From the NCBI GenBank assembly GCA_016584305.1, contig JACEEZ010020613.1, forward strand, positions 148,095-212,094: a DNA stretch of 64,000 bases, given 5' to 3'. Shown piece after piece: positions 1 through 11,639 of the stretch. The DNA comes from Chionoecetes opilio (taxonomy: Eukaryota; Arthropoda; Malacostraca; Decapoda; Majidae). Every line of letters begins with the position of its first letter. Position 1 is the first letter of the stretch. Under the pieces are notes generated by a model. The model worked only from the letters and a program-made list of their open reading frames with translations. It made no database searches and had not been told where the DNA came from. A program made the translations under genes and the position numbers.

Positions 1-404
1 GTCTCAGTTGCTTCCTCACACTTTTTTATATATTTGTGTAAGCCATCCAAATTTAGCCGCTAATGCTTTAGCCCCTTCCGCCATGATTTAGTTGATAATT
101 AGATGCAATGAAAAAATTTATTTAATAAAAAGAGTTGAATACAAGTTTACGAGTTAAGGGTCCCTATTTAAATGTTTTAATTCAAAGTGGTGGATGTGCC
201 GTTAACTCGGTCTACCAAGACGCAAAGCAGGCCTATGACCATCCACCACTTTATTTAATGCAACTACAACTAACTTCGCTAACATTGTTGGCGGATGGTA
301 GCTTACTAATGCGGCATGTGTGCCGTGGCTGTCTGTGACACGGCGGGCGGGTCGAGGTGGCCAAGTCGAGGTTGTACCAAAGGGGGTGAGGGAAACTGGT
401 GGTT
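1..404. other. no gene recognised
   Basis: AT-rich sequence with no recognisable coding region, repeat family or RNA gene. A 22-codon reading on the minus strand begins at position 84 but matches nothing I know. It is treated as background. Confidence 0.5.
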
Positions 405-560
405 ATAGGCTTTAATCAGACCAGTATCCTCAGTGACCTCCAGATGTAGGATAGTAGGCTCTGGAGGTTCACTTGAGGGTTGTGATGGTTGGCCCTAGCC
501 TGTGGTGGTGCAGACAGGAGTTTTAAAGTGGCACCTTTGATTAGAGGGTGTCTGGACGAT
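405..560 (-). repeat. partial tRNA-derived SINE
   Basis: Contains the body words of the SINE seen complete at 62728-63060 (GGAGGTTCACTTGAGGG, GTGATGGTTGGCCC, GGTGGTGCAGACAGGA). It diverges after the TTAGAGG segment, so the tRNA-like head with the Pol III boxes is missing. Orientation is given as the direction in which the complete copy reads from its tRNA-like head. Confidence 0.6.
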
Positions 561-1546
561 TCCAGACGCCCTCGTATTTATCACCAGATCGTATTCATCC
601 CCCATTGGAAATGGGAGACAAATACTCAGAATGAAGAAATCTGAAGAATTATTTATTTTTTGCAAAGGGGTGGGGCCGCATGCCCCCCCCCCCCCCCCTC
701 GGTACGCCACTGTCTGTGAGTGTGTGTTTGTATGCTGGACTAAGCATTCAAGAGTCAAAAAGAACAACACCATCAAGGAAGAAAAGTAAGGGTCCACAAG
801 AAGAGGCCTACAAGCACCATGATACACACTTCAACAGAAAACGGCTCATATCTCAAAACCAAAGTTATTGACATTTGGAGTGGTATTTCTCCGTTGTTTT
901 ACAAGTGACTGTAAACATAAAGGTATCTTTGGAAAGTGGAGAGGAGTAAGATTTTTGTCATCGTGAGACATTTTTAAAAAGACATAAGCATGACCCAGTT
1001 GATTTTTTTTGGGGGGGGAAAACAACTAATCTTTGTCACCAATATTTCTTAATTTTTTTTTATATATATGGAATGCGATAACTAAAATCTGCCACGATAG
1101 AAAAAGAAAGCTACATGTAGCCATCATATCCAGACCTATTTTCAAACAAACAGGCTAAAAATAGATGAGATTTATGAAGAATGCCAGTGTTATCTATTGC
1201 CATTTTCGATGAGTCTAATATTTTTTTTATCTCGAAGTAATGATCATATCTCAATGAAAAGTGGGGATATTATATTTGATATATAAGACATATGCACACC
1301 AATTTTCGTAATGATCTAATATATTCCTATTTTCATTACCTGAGTTACGCAATCAGTGATTTTAACAACTTTGCCGCAACTTTTTGTTGCTGTCATTTTA
1401 CTCATTTTCTATTTTGGTTCCTCGGTTCAGTTACATATCGATATTTATATTCATATCAAGTATAGACATCCAGCCTCTGGCCCCTTTGCTTTTGGCTCAG
1501 TTCTTGTGGCAGCGAGCCACGTTCCAGCCAATTAACTCATTACGTG
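561..1546. other. no gene recognised
   Basis: AT-rich sequence with poly-C (681-698), poly-T and short poly-G runs. No reading frame here has family similarity that I can see. Confidence 0.5.
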
Positions 1547-1795
1547 AATTACTCATTAAGGGCTTGTTCTATGCAAAAAGGTTGTTTTACAGACCCCCAT
1601 TGATTTTGACAGCACTACTTGCATGTCAAATTTCAGCTCAATCCGACAATAATTAGGAGTAGTTTACGCTAATTACTCATTAAGGGCTTGTTTTACGCAA
1701 AATGTTTCTTGCGACGACCCCCATTGATTTTGTCAGCACTACTTGCATGTCAAATTTCAGCTCGATCCGACAATATTTAGGAGTAGTTATACACT
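1547..1795. repeat. imperfect tandem duplication, 124-bp period
   Basis: The word AATTACTCATTAAGGGCTTG begins at 1547 and again at 1671. The following approximately 120 bases are nearly identical (CCCCCATTGATTTTG, GCACTACTTGCATGTC, AATTTCAGCTC, TAGGAGTAGTT). Only two units are present. No coding meaning is seen. Confidence 0.85.
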
Positions 1796-1959
1796 TTTTG
1801 GCGTAAACTTGGTTCCACAAGTCTTATGGTAAGCGGCAGCGAGCGAAGCGAGCTGCCAATTAATACCAGAAATGTTTAAATGGTTGTTTTACTACATGGG
1901 ATATTAAAAACTGTTACACTCTTATTTATAAAGAAACAAACACCAAAGCAAAGATGGCG

Positions 1960-2340
1960 GTCCGAATAGAACCGGTCCGTTGGAAGGACCGGGTTACCCG
2001 GGTCGACACTACATAGGTTAGGCAAATATGAGGAGGGAGGGGCCCGCCCCTTAAAAGTTAAGTTTAGGTCACAGTATATCTACAGCACAAGATATAGTGT
2101 CTAAGCCCTAAGGCATGGAAACTGGCAAAGACAGAAGAATATAAGAAAATATGGATAAGAAAAGATATGAATGAGGAAGAAAGAGCCAGATTGAATGTAC
2201 TGTTTAAAGAAGCCAAAGAAAAAAACGAATTGAGAACGGAAGAGGAAAAACAGAAATTCTATTGGACAGTTTTGGACTAAAAACTGAAGAAGTGGTATCT
2301 AAAAGAGAAAGAGTAAGAGAAGACAGTTTAAAGGAAAATA
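1960..2340 (+). pseudogene. fragment of LINE ORF1
   Basis: Reads as a degenerate plus-strand copy of the ORF1 C-terminus of the large LINE at 2829-8990. It shares the peptide stretches AWKLAKTEEYKKIWIRKDMN and EAKEKNELRTEEE. It has in-frame stops, for example at the TGGACTAA around 2273. It lies close to the 3' end of that LINE but in the opposite orientation, so it is an independent dead fragment. Confidence 0.75.
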
Positions 2341-2683
2341 AATCTTGGATTTAAATTATAATTTGGAACCATATCTGACTGAAGTTTTGTTGGGGATTGA
2401 GGGGACATTGTGAAGGTTAGCTTAGGCATGGACGCGACCAGCAGGATGTGAGAAGCAGTCGCAGGAAGGTAGTGTGAAGTGGTAAGAGCGACGGAATTAT
2501 AGTCTAAGTTGCTTTTCACGTGCTGAGGACATAACCAGTGCCTGGTTATTTTATGTTACAGCTATTTTGAAGTGATGTGTGTCTTTTATGTTCAGGAATT
2601 GTGGTTTGTAGCATGTAAGAAGTAAAATAGCATTCTCTGAATGTTTTGTTTGTTTACCCCAAAAGCAGGAGATTCTAACTACA

Positions 2684-2806
2684 GTCCCCTCCCGAGTTTC
2701 ACGCTATGCGAGTTTCACGATCCTCGAGTTTCGCGCCGAGTCCTAAATTCTTACCATTCCGACTTTCGCGCATTATATCCCTGAGTTTCGCGCTGCTTCG
2801 TACACG
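2684..2806. repeat. end of a TA-target MITE, GAGTTTCACG family
   Basis: The end sequence ACAGTCCCCTCCCGAGTTTC is followed by GAGTTTCACG-type words starting at 2694, 2710 and 2726, a regular 16-bp spacing. Related pieces lie at 10528-10602 and 35908-35995, where the opposite end reads CGAAACTCGGGAGGGTAC. This resembles the ends of Tigger/pogo-type elements. The other end of this copy was not found. Confidence 0.55.
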
Positions 2807-4038
2807 TTGTTCTTTTTTTGTTTTTTTGAAGTGTGTGTGTGTGTATTTACCTAGTTGTAACATACAGGAAAAGAGCTATGCTCGTACTGTCCCGTCTCCA
2901 AATCTACTATTATCCAGCTTGCCTTTGAAGTCCTGAATACTTCTTGCATTAATCACTTTTGCATCAAGGTTGTTCCAGGCTTCTATGCTTCTATACGGGA
3001 AGCTGTATTTTTTTATATCCCTCTTGCATGTTGTCCTTTTCAATTTCTTCTCATGACCTCTTGTACTTCTATCGTCCCACACAAACAGATCTTCTCTATC
3101 AATTTTTTCCAGACCCATTGATGCTCCTGCTATAAAATCTCCGCTTATTCTTCTTTTTTCAAAAAGTTGGGAGTCTTGTCTTGAAGTCTTCAGTCTTGAA
3201 AGTCTTTCCTCATATGGTAAATCTCTAAGGCTTGGAGCCATTTTTGTGGCTGCTCTTTGTATTCTCTCAATCTTCCTTATATCCTTCTTTTTATGTGGTG
3301 ACCAAATCACTGCCGCATATTCCAACCTTGGTCGAATCAGAGAAGTTATCAATTTCTTGATCATCTCTTCATCCAGATATTTGAATGCCATTCTTATATT
3401 CCTCAGCAACTGGTACGTATCTCCTGTGATCTTGTTTATATGCTTCTCTGGTGACAAATTATCCGTAATCCATACTCCCAGATCTTTTTCGATCTTTGTT
3501 TTGATTATCCGTTCATTTCCTATCGAATACTTTCCTCTCGGTCTCTTTTTGCTACTGCCCATTTCCATCACTTTACACTTTTTATCATTAAACTCCATTT
3601 CCCATAATTGACTCCATCTGAAAATCTTATCTAGATCCTTTTGTAAATGCTCACAGTCCTCTTTACTTTCTACTTTTCTTAGTAATTTAGCATCATCAGC
3701 GAATATAACTGTTCACTCCCTCTGTCATATCATTTACATAGACCAAGAACATCACTGGGGCCAATACTGATCCATGAGGAACTCCACTTATCACACTGCA
3801 CCATTCTGACTTCTGATCTTTTATTACTGTTCTCATCTCTCTGTTGCTCAAAAAGTCTTCCATCCACTTCAGCAAACCACCCTTCAATCCTCCTACATGT
3901 TCTAGCTTCTAGAGCAGTCTCTTGTGAGGTACCTTGTCAAATGCCTTCTTTAGGTCCAGGTATATGCAATCGACCCACCCCTCTCTTTCCTGTGTCACAT
4001 CAATCGCTCTCGAGTAAAAGCTTAATAAGTTCGTTGTA

Positions 4039-4882
4039 CACGGCCACCTCGATTTACGAATGGGTTACGTTCCTGAAAAACTGTTTGTAAATCGAAAATT
4101 TGTAAATCGATGTATTTTTCCCATTTAACCCCATTATTTAATTTGAGATACGTTCCTACGAACAATAATCACATCCATAGAATGTCATAAACTGCTATAA
4201 AAGGCAGGAACTCGACTCTTACGTGCGCTGACAAGTCAGAGAGGTTAACAGGGTGGGTTGGAGCATTGTCGAGGAGGAGCAGTGCCTTATGAGAGATGTT
4301 CTTCTGAGAGCAGTACCTCTCCACTGCAGGGCAAAAGTAATTGGTGAACCAGTCCTCAAATAAATATCTTTTGGTCCATGCCTTCTTGCTAGAACGGTAT
4401 ATGACTGGTAACGTAGCCTTAACATGACCTTTTAGGGCCCGTGGGTTTGTAGAGTGATGAATTAGCAGAGGTTTCTCTAGTGTTATGGCTTTTCTGGCTT
4501 TCTTGGGCTTAGGACCACCCACACTAGCACTGGCACCATGCTTGGGAGGCATTATTCACTGAAATGTCTGATTATACACAATAATGTTCATAAACACAGC
4601 ACGACCGGTCGGATAATATGTAAACAAACAATCTTGAGCGTCCCTGCGTGTGGATGTGCTGAGCCAATGGTTCTGTTTACTGAACTTTTTACAATATTTA
4701 GGTGTTATAAATATTCTTACTATTTATGTATTAAATATTTATTTTAATTTTGTTTATGAATTTACGAACTTTTGTTCGTAACTTCGAATTATTCGTGTGT
4801 AAACCGAATTTTGGGACAAAATAATTTTGTTCGTATCTTCTAAAATTCGTAAATAGAGTGTTCGTAAATCGCGGTATGAGTG
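4039..4882 (-). mobile_element. internally deleted Tigger-type transposon in the LINE
   Basis: 844 bp with inverted ends CACTCATACCGCGATTTACG and CACGGCCACCTCGATTTACG. A TA duplication flanks it (4037-4038 and 4883-4884), and the LINE reverse-transcriptase frame is restored when it is removed. From one end inward the word TTCGTA recurs at 4861, 4846 and 4830 (15 and 16 bp apart). It carries one short transposase ORF, so it is a deletion derivative of an autonomous pogo/Tigger element. Confidence 0.9.
4169..4552 (-). pseudogene. truncated Tigger transposase
   Basis: 127 codons. The first approximately 25 residues (MPPKHGASASVGGPKPKKAR) look like a Tigger transposase N-terminus with a basic patch. 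The reading then jumps straight into the DDE domain: NPRALKGHVKATLPVIYRSS, KKAWTKRYLFEDWFTNYFCP and LLLLDNAPTHP, which holds the second catalytic aspartate. The helix-turn-helix region and first catalytic aspartate are absent, and the third should lie downstream of the frame end. The peptide resembles the intact transposase at 44723-46088 (NPRALKGLNKRFLSVVWKSN there). It is a remnant without transposase activity. Confidence 0.85.
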
Positions 4883-6028
4883 TACAAGACATTCCTCCTC
4901 CAAAATCAAACTGGCCACCTGTGAGTGTGTTTGTCTCTTCCAAATACTTCAACCATCTGTCCTTCACAATTTTTTCACACATTTTTGCCACTACACTTGT
5001 TAATGATACTGGGCTGTAATTTAATGGTTCTTCTTTGTCTCCTCCTTTGTGATTTGGCACAATATTTGTTTTTTTCCAATCAAGCGGGACTCTGCTCTCA
5101 TTAAGTGAACTCTCAATTACACTATGTAACTTTCCTGCTAGTTGGTTATTGCACTCTTTCATTATCCAATTCGTCACTCCATCTGGACCCGGGGCTTTTC
5201 TCACATCTTGACTTTCCATTAGCCTTTTTACTTCTATTACGTCTACTTTTATGTCTTCCATTATATTTTCTTTTGCTATTATATTTTTCGTTTTAAATTC
5301 ACTTTCTCTTGTAAATACAGCCTGTAAGCACTTATTCATCACCTCAGCCTGTTGTAATGCATCTTCGTACACAATGCCTTCTACCTTCAGCTTATCTACT
5401 CCTTCCTTGTTTTTCATTTTTCCATTTATATATCTAGAGAAAAGTTTCGGTTCGTTCTTACATTTTTCTATTATATTTCTCTCATAGTTACTTTCTTCTT
5501 CTCTTCGGATTCTTACATATTCATTTCTAGTTGTTTTGTACTTCTCCCAAAGGTTGATACCTCCTTTTTTCCTCCAACTATTCCATGTTTTTTCTCTTTC
5601 TAGTCTTGCTAATTCACATTTTCTGTTAAACCATTAATTCTTTTTCTTTTCTCTGATAACCATCCTTGGAATATATCTATTTATTCCTTCTGTGTAAATT
5701 CGGATGAACTCATCCCATTTTTTCTGGGTACTCCTTGCTGCATGGAAACTACTCCAGCTTGTCTCTCCGAAAAATGTTCTTAATCTGTCAAAGTCTGCTT
5801 TTCCATAATTGTATCTTCCTGTCTTGTGTTCTTCTCTTCTCCCCTCTTTTTTGCTATCATTTACTTCAAATTCAATAAGTACATGGTCACTCTTTCCAAG
5901 TGGGCACTGATAATTTACTTTACTAATTACTTCCAGTTCTTTCGTCAATAGTAAATCTAATCTTGGTGGTTCTTCGCCACCTCTGAATCTTGTATTCTCT
6001 TTAATCCACTGAGTCAGAATGTTATTCA

Positions 6029-6633
6029 CAAAGGTGGGCATCAAACCTTTAATCCGTTAATCGTTAATTAACGAAGTTAACATTTTCATTAACGATTTAA
6101 CTTTTAAGTTAACTTTGGAAATCATTATCGGACTAATTAACTTCCGTTACATTTAACTTTCGTTAACTCAAGTCCGCTAACCCAATTTTTTTTTGTTTTA
6201 TACTAATATTGTGCTTCATTTAAGTTTTGTTTCACCCTTTTCTGGCTCTAAAAGCCTTTAAAAACCTAAAACAGGGAAACTATGAAATCAGCCTTTTTTA
6301 GGTTTTTTTAAAAGTTAAAACTATAAAATCTGTCTTTTTTTTTTAACTCTAAAGCAAAAAAAAACTATATTTTTTGGGTTCTAAAGCCCTTAAAAAAAAC
6401 CATTAAGGCTGATTTTATAGTTTTCGCACTTTTCAAAGGTGTTTTAGGTAGTTTTAGGGCAAACAAATTTTCTTTTTCTTTTTTCTATAATAAAAATTAA
6501 CGTTAACGGTTTATCGATAACTTCCGTTACATTTTTTAAGAATTAACTGATTTACGGTTATCGAAGTAAATTTTTTGGTTAATGGATTAACGGTTAACGA
6601 AGTTAACTTTTTGAATAACGGCGCCCAACACTG
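6029..6633. mobile_element. hAT-type MITE
   Basis: 605 bp bounded by CAAAGGTGGGC and, on the opposite strand, CAGTGTTGGGC. The 8-bp duplication GTTATTCA flanks it at 6021-6028 and 6634-6641. Removal restores the LINE endonuclease frame (reading DLVMNNILTQWIKENT). The interior is AT-rich and packed with GTTAAC/TTAACG words. It has no coding capacity. The TSD length and terminal bases are typical of hAT elements. Confidence 0.9.
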
Positions 6634-7196
6634 GTTATTCATTACCAAATCCAACAATATACCACCCCATAAGTCTTCTCTTCTCCTCCTTCAGTATACC
6701 ATTCTTCCCAGCAGACTTCTTTGCAGTTAAAATCTCCCATCAAAATTATGTTCTCACAATTTTCCATCGTATTCTTTAAACATTTGCCTGTCTCTTATCA
6801 TGTCTCCATACTCTTCTCTCCCCCAGGAATCTGTCTTAGGTGGAACGTATACGAGTACTAAGTCTCTTATTCTTCCTTTTTTCATCACCAACTCTACCTT
6901 CAACACCTCTGCCATACCTTCTCCTTTTTCCACATTCCCTACTACCACATCCTTCCTTGTTAACAAAATTACACCACCTCCCTTTTTCTGATTTCTGTTT
7001 TGCCTCCATACATTATATTGACCCTCCCCAACTGGCACATCCTCAGAATCAGTCAGCTTTGTTTCTACTAAACCCAATATGTCTGGTTTCTTGGCTCTCA
7101 GGTAATCGTTTACTTCTGTTAATGTTGACACTAGCCCATTTATATTTGTGTACGATACCCGCCATCCTTTTTCATTTTCCTTTGAACTGTCTTCTC

Positions 7197-8987
7197 TTAC
7201 TCTTTCTCTTTTAGATACCACTTCTTCAGTTTTTGGTCCAAAACTGTCCAATAAAATTTCAGTTTTTCCTCTTCCGTTCTCAATTCGTTTTTTTCTTTGG
7301 CTTCTTTAAGCAGTACATTCAATCTGGCTCCTTCTTCCTCATTCATATCTTTTCTTATCCATATTTTCTTATATTCTTCTGTCTTTGCCAGTTTCCATGC
7401 CTTAGACAATATATCTTGTGCTGTAACTTGTGACCTAAACTTAACTTTTAAGGGGCAGGCCCCTCCCTCCTCATATTTGCCTAACCATAGACCACTGTAT
7501 ACCTGGACTGCGCACGGAATATCGGCATGTCGCACAAGGGCCTGTAATCGGAGGGCCGCTCGGATTACATATATGATACATATATATACGGATCTTATAG
7601 ACTGGTTTATCAGTATATATGATATACTGTAATCTTCGTAAATGTTTGTTCTATAATATTATCAAATAAAAAACAGTAATACACGGTAAAGAAATGCCAT
7701 TACGAGACTCTGAAGAAATATGCATGAACTTTATATTCACTTCAACTCTTCGCCATTTAAAACTTTGCGAGTCAACTTTTATCATGAAGGGTATCAATAG
7801 AAACGCAATTTTATTGGCTTTCCATTGCTATATTTCGTTATCTGATAAATTAATTAGAACCATGCATAAATTAGCGTCAACTAAATAACTAAAATCATCA
7901 ATCGGGTAATTTTCCCGATTGATGAGGTTATTTATTTAGTCAACGCTAATTTATACATGGTACTAATTAATTAATCAGAAAACGAAATATATAAGTAAAT
8001 AAATAACATCATTAATCGGGAAAATTACCCGATTGATGATTTTATTTATTTAGTTAATGCTAATTTATGCATGGTTCTAATTCATTTATCAGATAACGAA
8101 ATATAGCAATGGAAAGCTAATAAAATTGCGCTTCTATTGATACCCTTCATGATAAAAGTTGACTCGCAAAGTTTTAAATGGCGAAGAGTTAAGTGAATAT
8201 TAAGTTCATGCATATTTCTTCATAGTCTCGTAATGGCATTTCTTTAGCGTGTTTTACTGTTTTTTATTTGATAATATTATAGAACATTTACGAAGATTAC
8301 AGTATATCATATATACTGATAAACCAGTCTATATGATAGTCCATAGACCACTATATCTCTTTGTCGGGCGCCCCGCAGGCCCCTATGCAGCCCTGCAATT
8401 CAAAACATTGTCTCGTGCGCAGTCCAGGTATACAGTGGTCTATGGCCTAACCTATGTATCTCTTCTATTTCTTCTTCTATCTCCGTATTTTCTTCTACTA
8501 CTTTAAATATTTCTTTTGCCACTTTCTTTTCTTCCTCTTCTCTTATGTTTTTCTTGGGCAGCACTTTTTCCTTAATACCAAAAATTATGACACATTTATT
8601 TTTGTCCACCGTATCTCTTAAAATTTTTTTTTTTTTTGCTTCATCACTTTGACTACTTCTTTGGTCAGATTTTTCTTTTAATTTTCTTGATCTTCTATTA
8701 ATTATTTGACGTAAGCTCTCTTGGTCTTTTTCTTTTTCTATCTTCCATGTCTTTCTTTCATCTTTCATTTCCTCTTGTGTCATTTTCAATGTCTTATGTA
8801 CTGCATTAATTTCTGCATGCATTTTCACTACCTTTTCGTCGTCGTGTTTAAAATTCAGTTCATCCACTCTATTTTTTAGTATAGTATTATCTTTTTCCAA
8901 AACAATCACTTTCCTTTCCATCTCCTCTAGTTTTTCCAACAACTCGTGTACTACATATTCCAGCATTATAATTCTCCTCTGGTTCAT
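7197..8987 (-). pseudogene. LINE family A ORF1 (split by insertion)
   Basis: The N-terminal part (8987 down to 8445) starts MNQRRIIMLEY and is heptad-rich coiled coil for about 110 residues. A basic linker with an AKKKK stretch follows, then an RRM-like strand (KCVIIFGIKE). The 959-bp foldback interrupts the ORF after RLG. The reading resumes at about 7478 with KYEEGGACPLKVKF and runs through a basic C-terminal domain ending YLKEKE. LINE ORF1 proteins of this layout (coiled coil, RRM, C-terminal domain) are nucleic-acid chaperones that coat the element RNA. The 3' end overlaps the start of ORF2 by about 55 bases in a different frame. Apart from the insertion this part is well preserved. Confidence 0.8.
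7486..8444. mobile_element. foldback element copy 1, 7-bp TSD
   Basis: 959 bp starting CATAGACCACTGTATACCTG and ending with the inverted complement. The 7-bp duplication GCCTAAC lies at 7479-7485 and 8445-8451. Arms are inverted complements for most of their length, including the GATATACTGTAATCTTCG and CATTACGAGACT regions. The centre has two perfect hairpins based on TCATCAATCGGG / CCCGATTGATGA. No credible ORF. Superfamily not assigned. Removal joins ORF1 of the LINE. Confidence 0.9.
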
Positions 8988-9095
8988 TATAAGCCCTAAT
9001 AAACTTTTTCTTTGGTATCAAAACCATTAAAAGGCGTTTTGGCGGAGGATCCCGCCAAAACGTCCTCCATCCTTGTTTACTTTTTTACCAAAAAA

Positions 9096-9096
<1 letters not shown>

Positions 9097-9155
<59 letters not shown>

Positions 9156-9395
9156 CTACAGCGCCGTTAGGCCGTGATCTCTAGGGGTGGGATAGTAGGC
9201 CCTGGAGGTTCACTTGAGGACTCTGATGGTTAGCCCTCGCCCGTGGTGACGCAGACATAATTTCTATAGTGACGCCTGTGATTAGAGGCTCATGCCACCC
9301 CCTGTGTCCTCTGATGCCCTCGCAATCGAAGGTAGAGTTAATGGGCAGCGTGTGAGTGTTCTTAGGCCACTCGACGGTGCAGAGAAAGATTTTAA
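9097..9395 (-). repeat. (GT)n plus tRNA-derived SINE copy
   Basis: A (GT)28 run at 9097-9152 abuts a SINE body (GGTTCACTTGAGG, GTGATTAGAGGCTCATGCC, TCGCAATCGAAGGTAGAGTT, CCACTCGACGGTGCAGA). The SINE 3' tail faces the microsatellite, as in the copies at 47015 and 57000. The tRNA-like head is missing. Confidence 0.8.
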
Positions 9396-9421
9396 GTGAA
9401 TATTACAGCCCTCATCAAGGA

Positions 9422-10149
9422 TAATTAAATAAGATAGGTAACACCTAAAAGTAAGTAGCACCTTTAAACCTTACACCCCCGCCGTTCCTTACTTATTTAC
9501 CACAAAATACTCCTTTATAAGTGATTAACCATGACGTGTGTGGTACTGTGGTTTCTGGAGGTACTGGAGGAGACAGGATAGAAGAGAGGAAGGCATTGTG
9601 ACTATTATTGATTATTGCCGTATAACACTGTCACACAACCATCAGCTGACGCCCTCACTCACCCAGACCAAAACAAATGAAAATGTTTTAGTATCCCAGG
9701 TGAAATAGACAAGGGAAGAGTTGACAAATCTGTTAACAAAGGAGACGAAGTTTGAAGAGAACCTATGAAGCGATACTAAGCATCAAAGGTCACAAAAAGA
9801 AGACGAATCGAGAGAGACAGATGGAAGTTTTTAACAAGATAATCCCTTCACCTGCCTTGTCATACATAAAAGCACACTAACATAGATGTAAGGCGTGTAC
9901 AGAGCTAGATCACTCAATGCCTTGCTCTTACTAACTAATCACTACACTAATGCTTTCCTCCCTTCTCTACGGTACCTCCAATGCCTTCCTCTCTTCTCTC
10001 CTGTCTCCTCCAGTACCTCCAGCAACCACAGTACCACACACGTCCTTGTTAATCACTTACAAAGGAGTATTTTGTGGTAAATAAGTAAGGATCGGAAGGG
10101 GGGGTGAGGTAAGGTGCTACTTATTTCGAGGTGTTACTTATTTTATGCA
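9422..10149. mobile_element. long inverted-repeat (foldback) element
   Basis: Arms 9422-9605 and about 9960-10149 are inverted complements. Shared words include GTAACACCT, TAAGTAGCACCTT, TTACTTATTTACCACAAAAT, GTGTGTGGTACTGTGGTT and GGAGACAGGA. A central approximately 350-bp loop has no recognisable coding content. A target duplication could not be fixed. Confidence 0.7.
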
Positions 10150-10689
10150 ACACCGGTTCAAAGGCCTTACCTATGAAGAATAGGCCACTTTTAATATCAA
10201 GATCAAGATCAAGTATCGTTCGTAGGACAGAATACGTGTGGGAGAACGCCGGACTAAAGGCTTCACCGACAGCATCCGCTGGGTGACCCCCAACTCAAGC
10301 TCCTCTCCTCCTCCTCTCCTCTACGTAGTGTTGGCCAAAGCCACCACCCCGGGAGGCGGGTCACAAACCTTGGCTAACACCCGGTACCCATTCACTGCTG
10401 GGTGGACAGGGGCTTGGGGCATTTTCAGGATATTTTTTTGGGGAAAAAGTGAGTCTTATAAGCTGTAAAATATGGTAGGTACACCTCGCACCGGACTAAA
10501 TAAGCCATTTTTATAGTGTTTTCAATACCCGAGTTTCACGATCCGTGAGTTTCACGCTATGCCTTGGGAAGAAAGCAAGCGCGAAACTCGGGAGGGTACT
10601 ATACATTGTGTATGAAGTGAGCAAGTTTTTGGTAAGGCAAGCCCAGAGTTGAGAGGTGGGCAGTTATATTATAAAAGTAACTCCAGCTC
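10150..10689. other. repeat debris, no gene
   Basis: Contains AAGATCAAG runs and a CACCGACAGCATCCGCTGGGTGACCC segment related to 14963-15370. It also has an end piece of the TTATAAGCTGTAAAATATGG type (10460-10475) and a GAGTTTCACG MITE remnant (10528-10602). No reading frame with family similarity. Confidence 0.5.
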
Positions 10690-11560
10690 ATTACATATGT
10701 ATGAAGTATGTCTCTCATGTTTAAGATTGGAGCCACTCACAAAACTTTCTTAAAATGGCTGGAGTCAAAAGCTTTTCACTTAATCAACTCTTCTCTTCTA
10801 GGTGACTGTCTTCAATCACCCAACTATTGCTGCAATGTTGCTTCTCTTACTATCTTCAAACATTATTTTCATGCTTACTGCTCCTCTGAGCTTGCTAACT
10901 GCATACCTCCTCTCCTCCCACAGCCTCTCTGCACAAGATTCTCTAGTTTCACCACTATTATGTCTTTCTATTTAATGAAAGAGTTGACCAGTATAGTCAC
11001 TCTTACTCTTGCATACAAGCTATGCAAGAGTGAAGATACTGGTTAACTCTTCCATTAAATAGATAGACAGAATAGGGATGAGAGAAAGTAGAAAATCTTG
11101 TGCAGAGAGGCTGTGGGAGGGGAGGAGGTATGCAGTTAGCAAGTTCAAAAGAACAGTAAGCATGAAAATAATGTTCGAAGATAGTAGAGAAGAGAAATAA
11201 GAGAAAAGGAACTACCATGTGTAGGTCTCACGGCTCTTGTAGCTTCCTTATTTTCTTATGTCATGTTATAGAAGCAGCATTGCAGCAATATTTGAGATAT
11301 TGAAGACAGTCACCTAGAAGAGAAGAGAAGAGATATGATGGGCCGAAAAGCTTTTGACTCCCGCCATTTTAAGGAAGTTTTATGAGTGGTTCCAATCTCA
11401 AACGTGAGAGGCATACTTCATAGATGGACAGATAAGGCCCCTGTAGAGAGTAAGCAAGTGGAAAGGAGAAAATATTGACGTAGATGTCACCGGACACCTA
11501 ACTTCAGAGAAGCTGATTTAAGATAAGATTAAGTATGAAACTTTCAGTTAAAATCTTCAG
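10690..11560. repeat. palindromic LINE family B fragments
   Basis: The plus-strand piece (10708-11020) and the minus-strand piece (11030-11470) both encode the same LINE C-terminal region (ESKAFHLINSS, LGDCLQSPNYCCNVASL, HYFHAYCSSELANCIPP). They meet around 11025 as an inverted duplication. Both carry stops. The minus arm has an extra approximately 80-bp segment near 11200-11280. Confidence 0.75.
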
Positions 11561-11639
11561 TAAAGGAGAACCCAAGAATGTTTAGTGAGTAGGAGGGAGA
11601 CAGTTGAGTGTGATTTAAGAAAAGAGGATAGTGGTCTTG

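Larger units (their letters stand above)
2876..7251 (-). pseudogene. LINE family A ORF2: endonuclease and reverse transcriptase
   Basis: Starts MDSFGPKTEE and enters an APE-type endonuclease. Visible motifs are YTNINGL, the catalytic-glutamate segment LGLVETKL, MGDFNC (near 6730, after a frameshift) and KSDH (near 5900). The reverse transcriptase begins near 5400 (RKAPGPDGVTNWIMKECNNQ, then a degenerate SPVSLTSVVAKMCEKIVKDR), is cut by the Tigger derivative at the CT codons, and resumes with LDLKKAFDKV. ISGVPHGSVLAPVMFLVYVNDM and IFADDAKLL follow, the latter holding the catalytic Asp pair after another frameshift near 3705. The C-terminus reads YAAVIWSPHKKKD and ends GDGTVRA. At least three frameshifts plus insertions make it inactive. 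Confidence 0.85.
2829..8995 (-). mobile_element. LINE family A (CR1/L2/jockey-like), interrupted by three insertions
   Basis: A non-LTR retrotransposon read on the minus strand: ORF1 (coiled coil plus RNA-binding fold), ORF2 (APE-type endonuclease, then reverse transcriptase), then a 3' end reading AACTAGGTAAATACACAC that merges into an (AC)n tail at 2829-2845. A short 3' fragment at 14340-14965 ends with the same AACTAGGTAAATAC, supporting this terminus. Insertions split it at 4039-4882 (Tigger derivative), 6029-6633 (hAT MITE) and 7486-8444 (foldback). Removing each one with one target duplication restores continuity. Frameshifts within the endonuclease and at the FADD motif show it is inactive. 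The clade name is approximate. Confidence 0.85.

Noticed and set aside
8400..8445. ORF1 C-terminus reading HRPLYTWTAHETMF as genuine protein
   Set aside because: These residues come from the terminal repeat of the inserted foldback. The true continuation is at 7478 downward.
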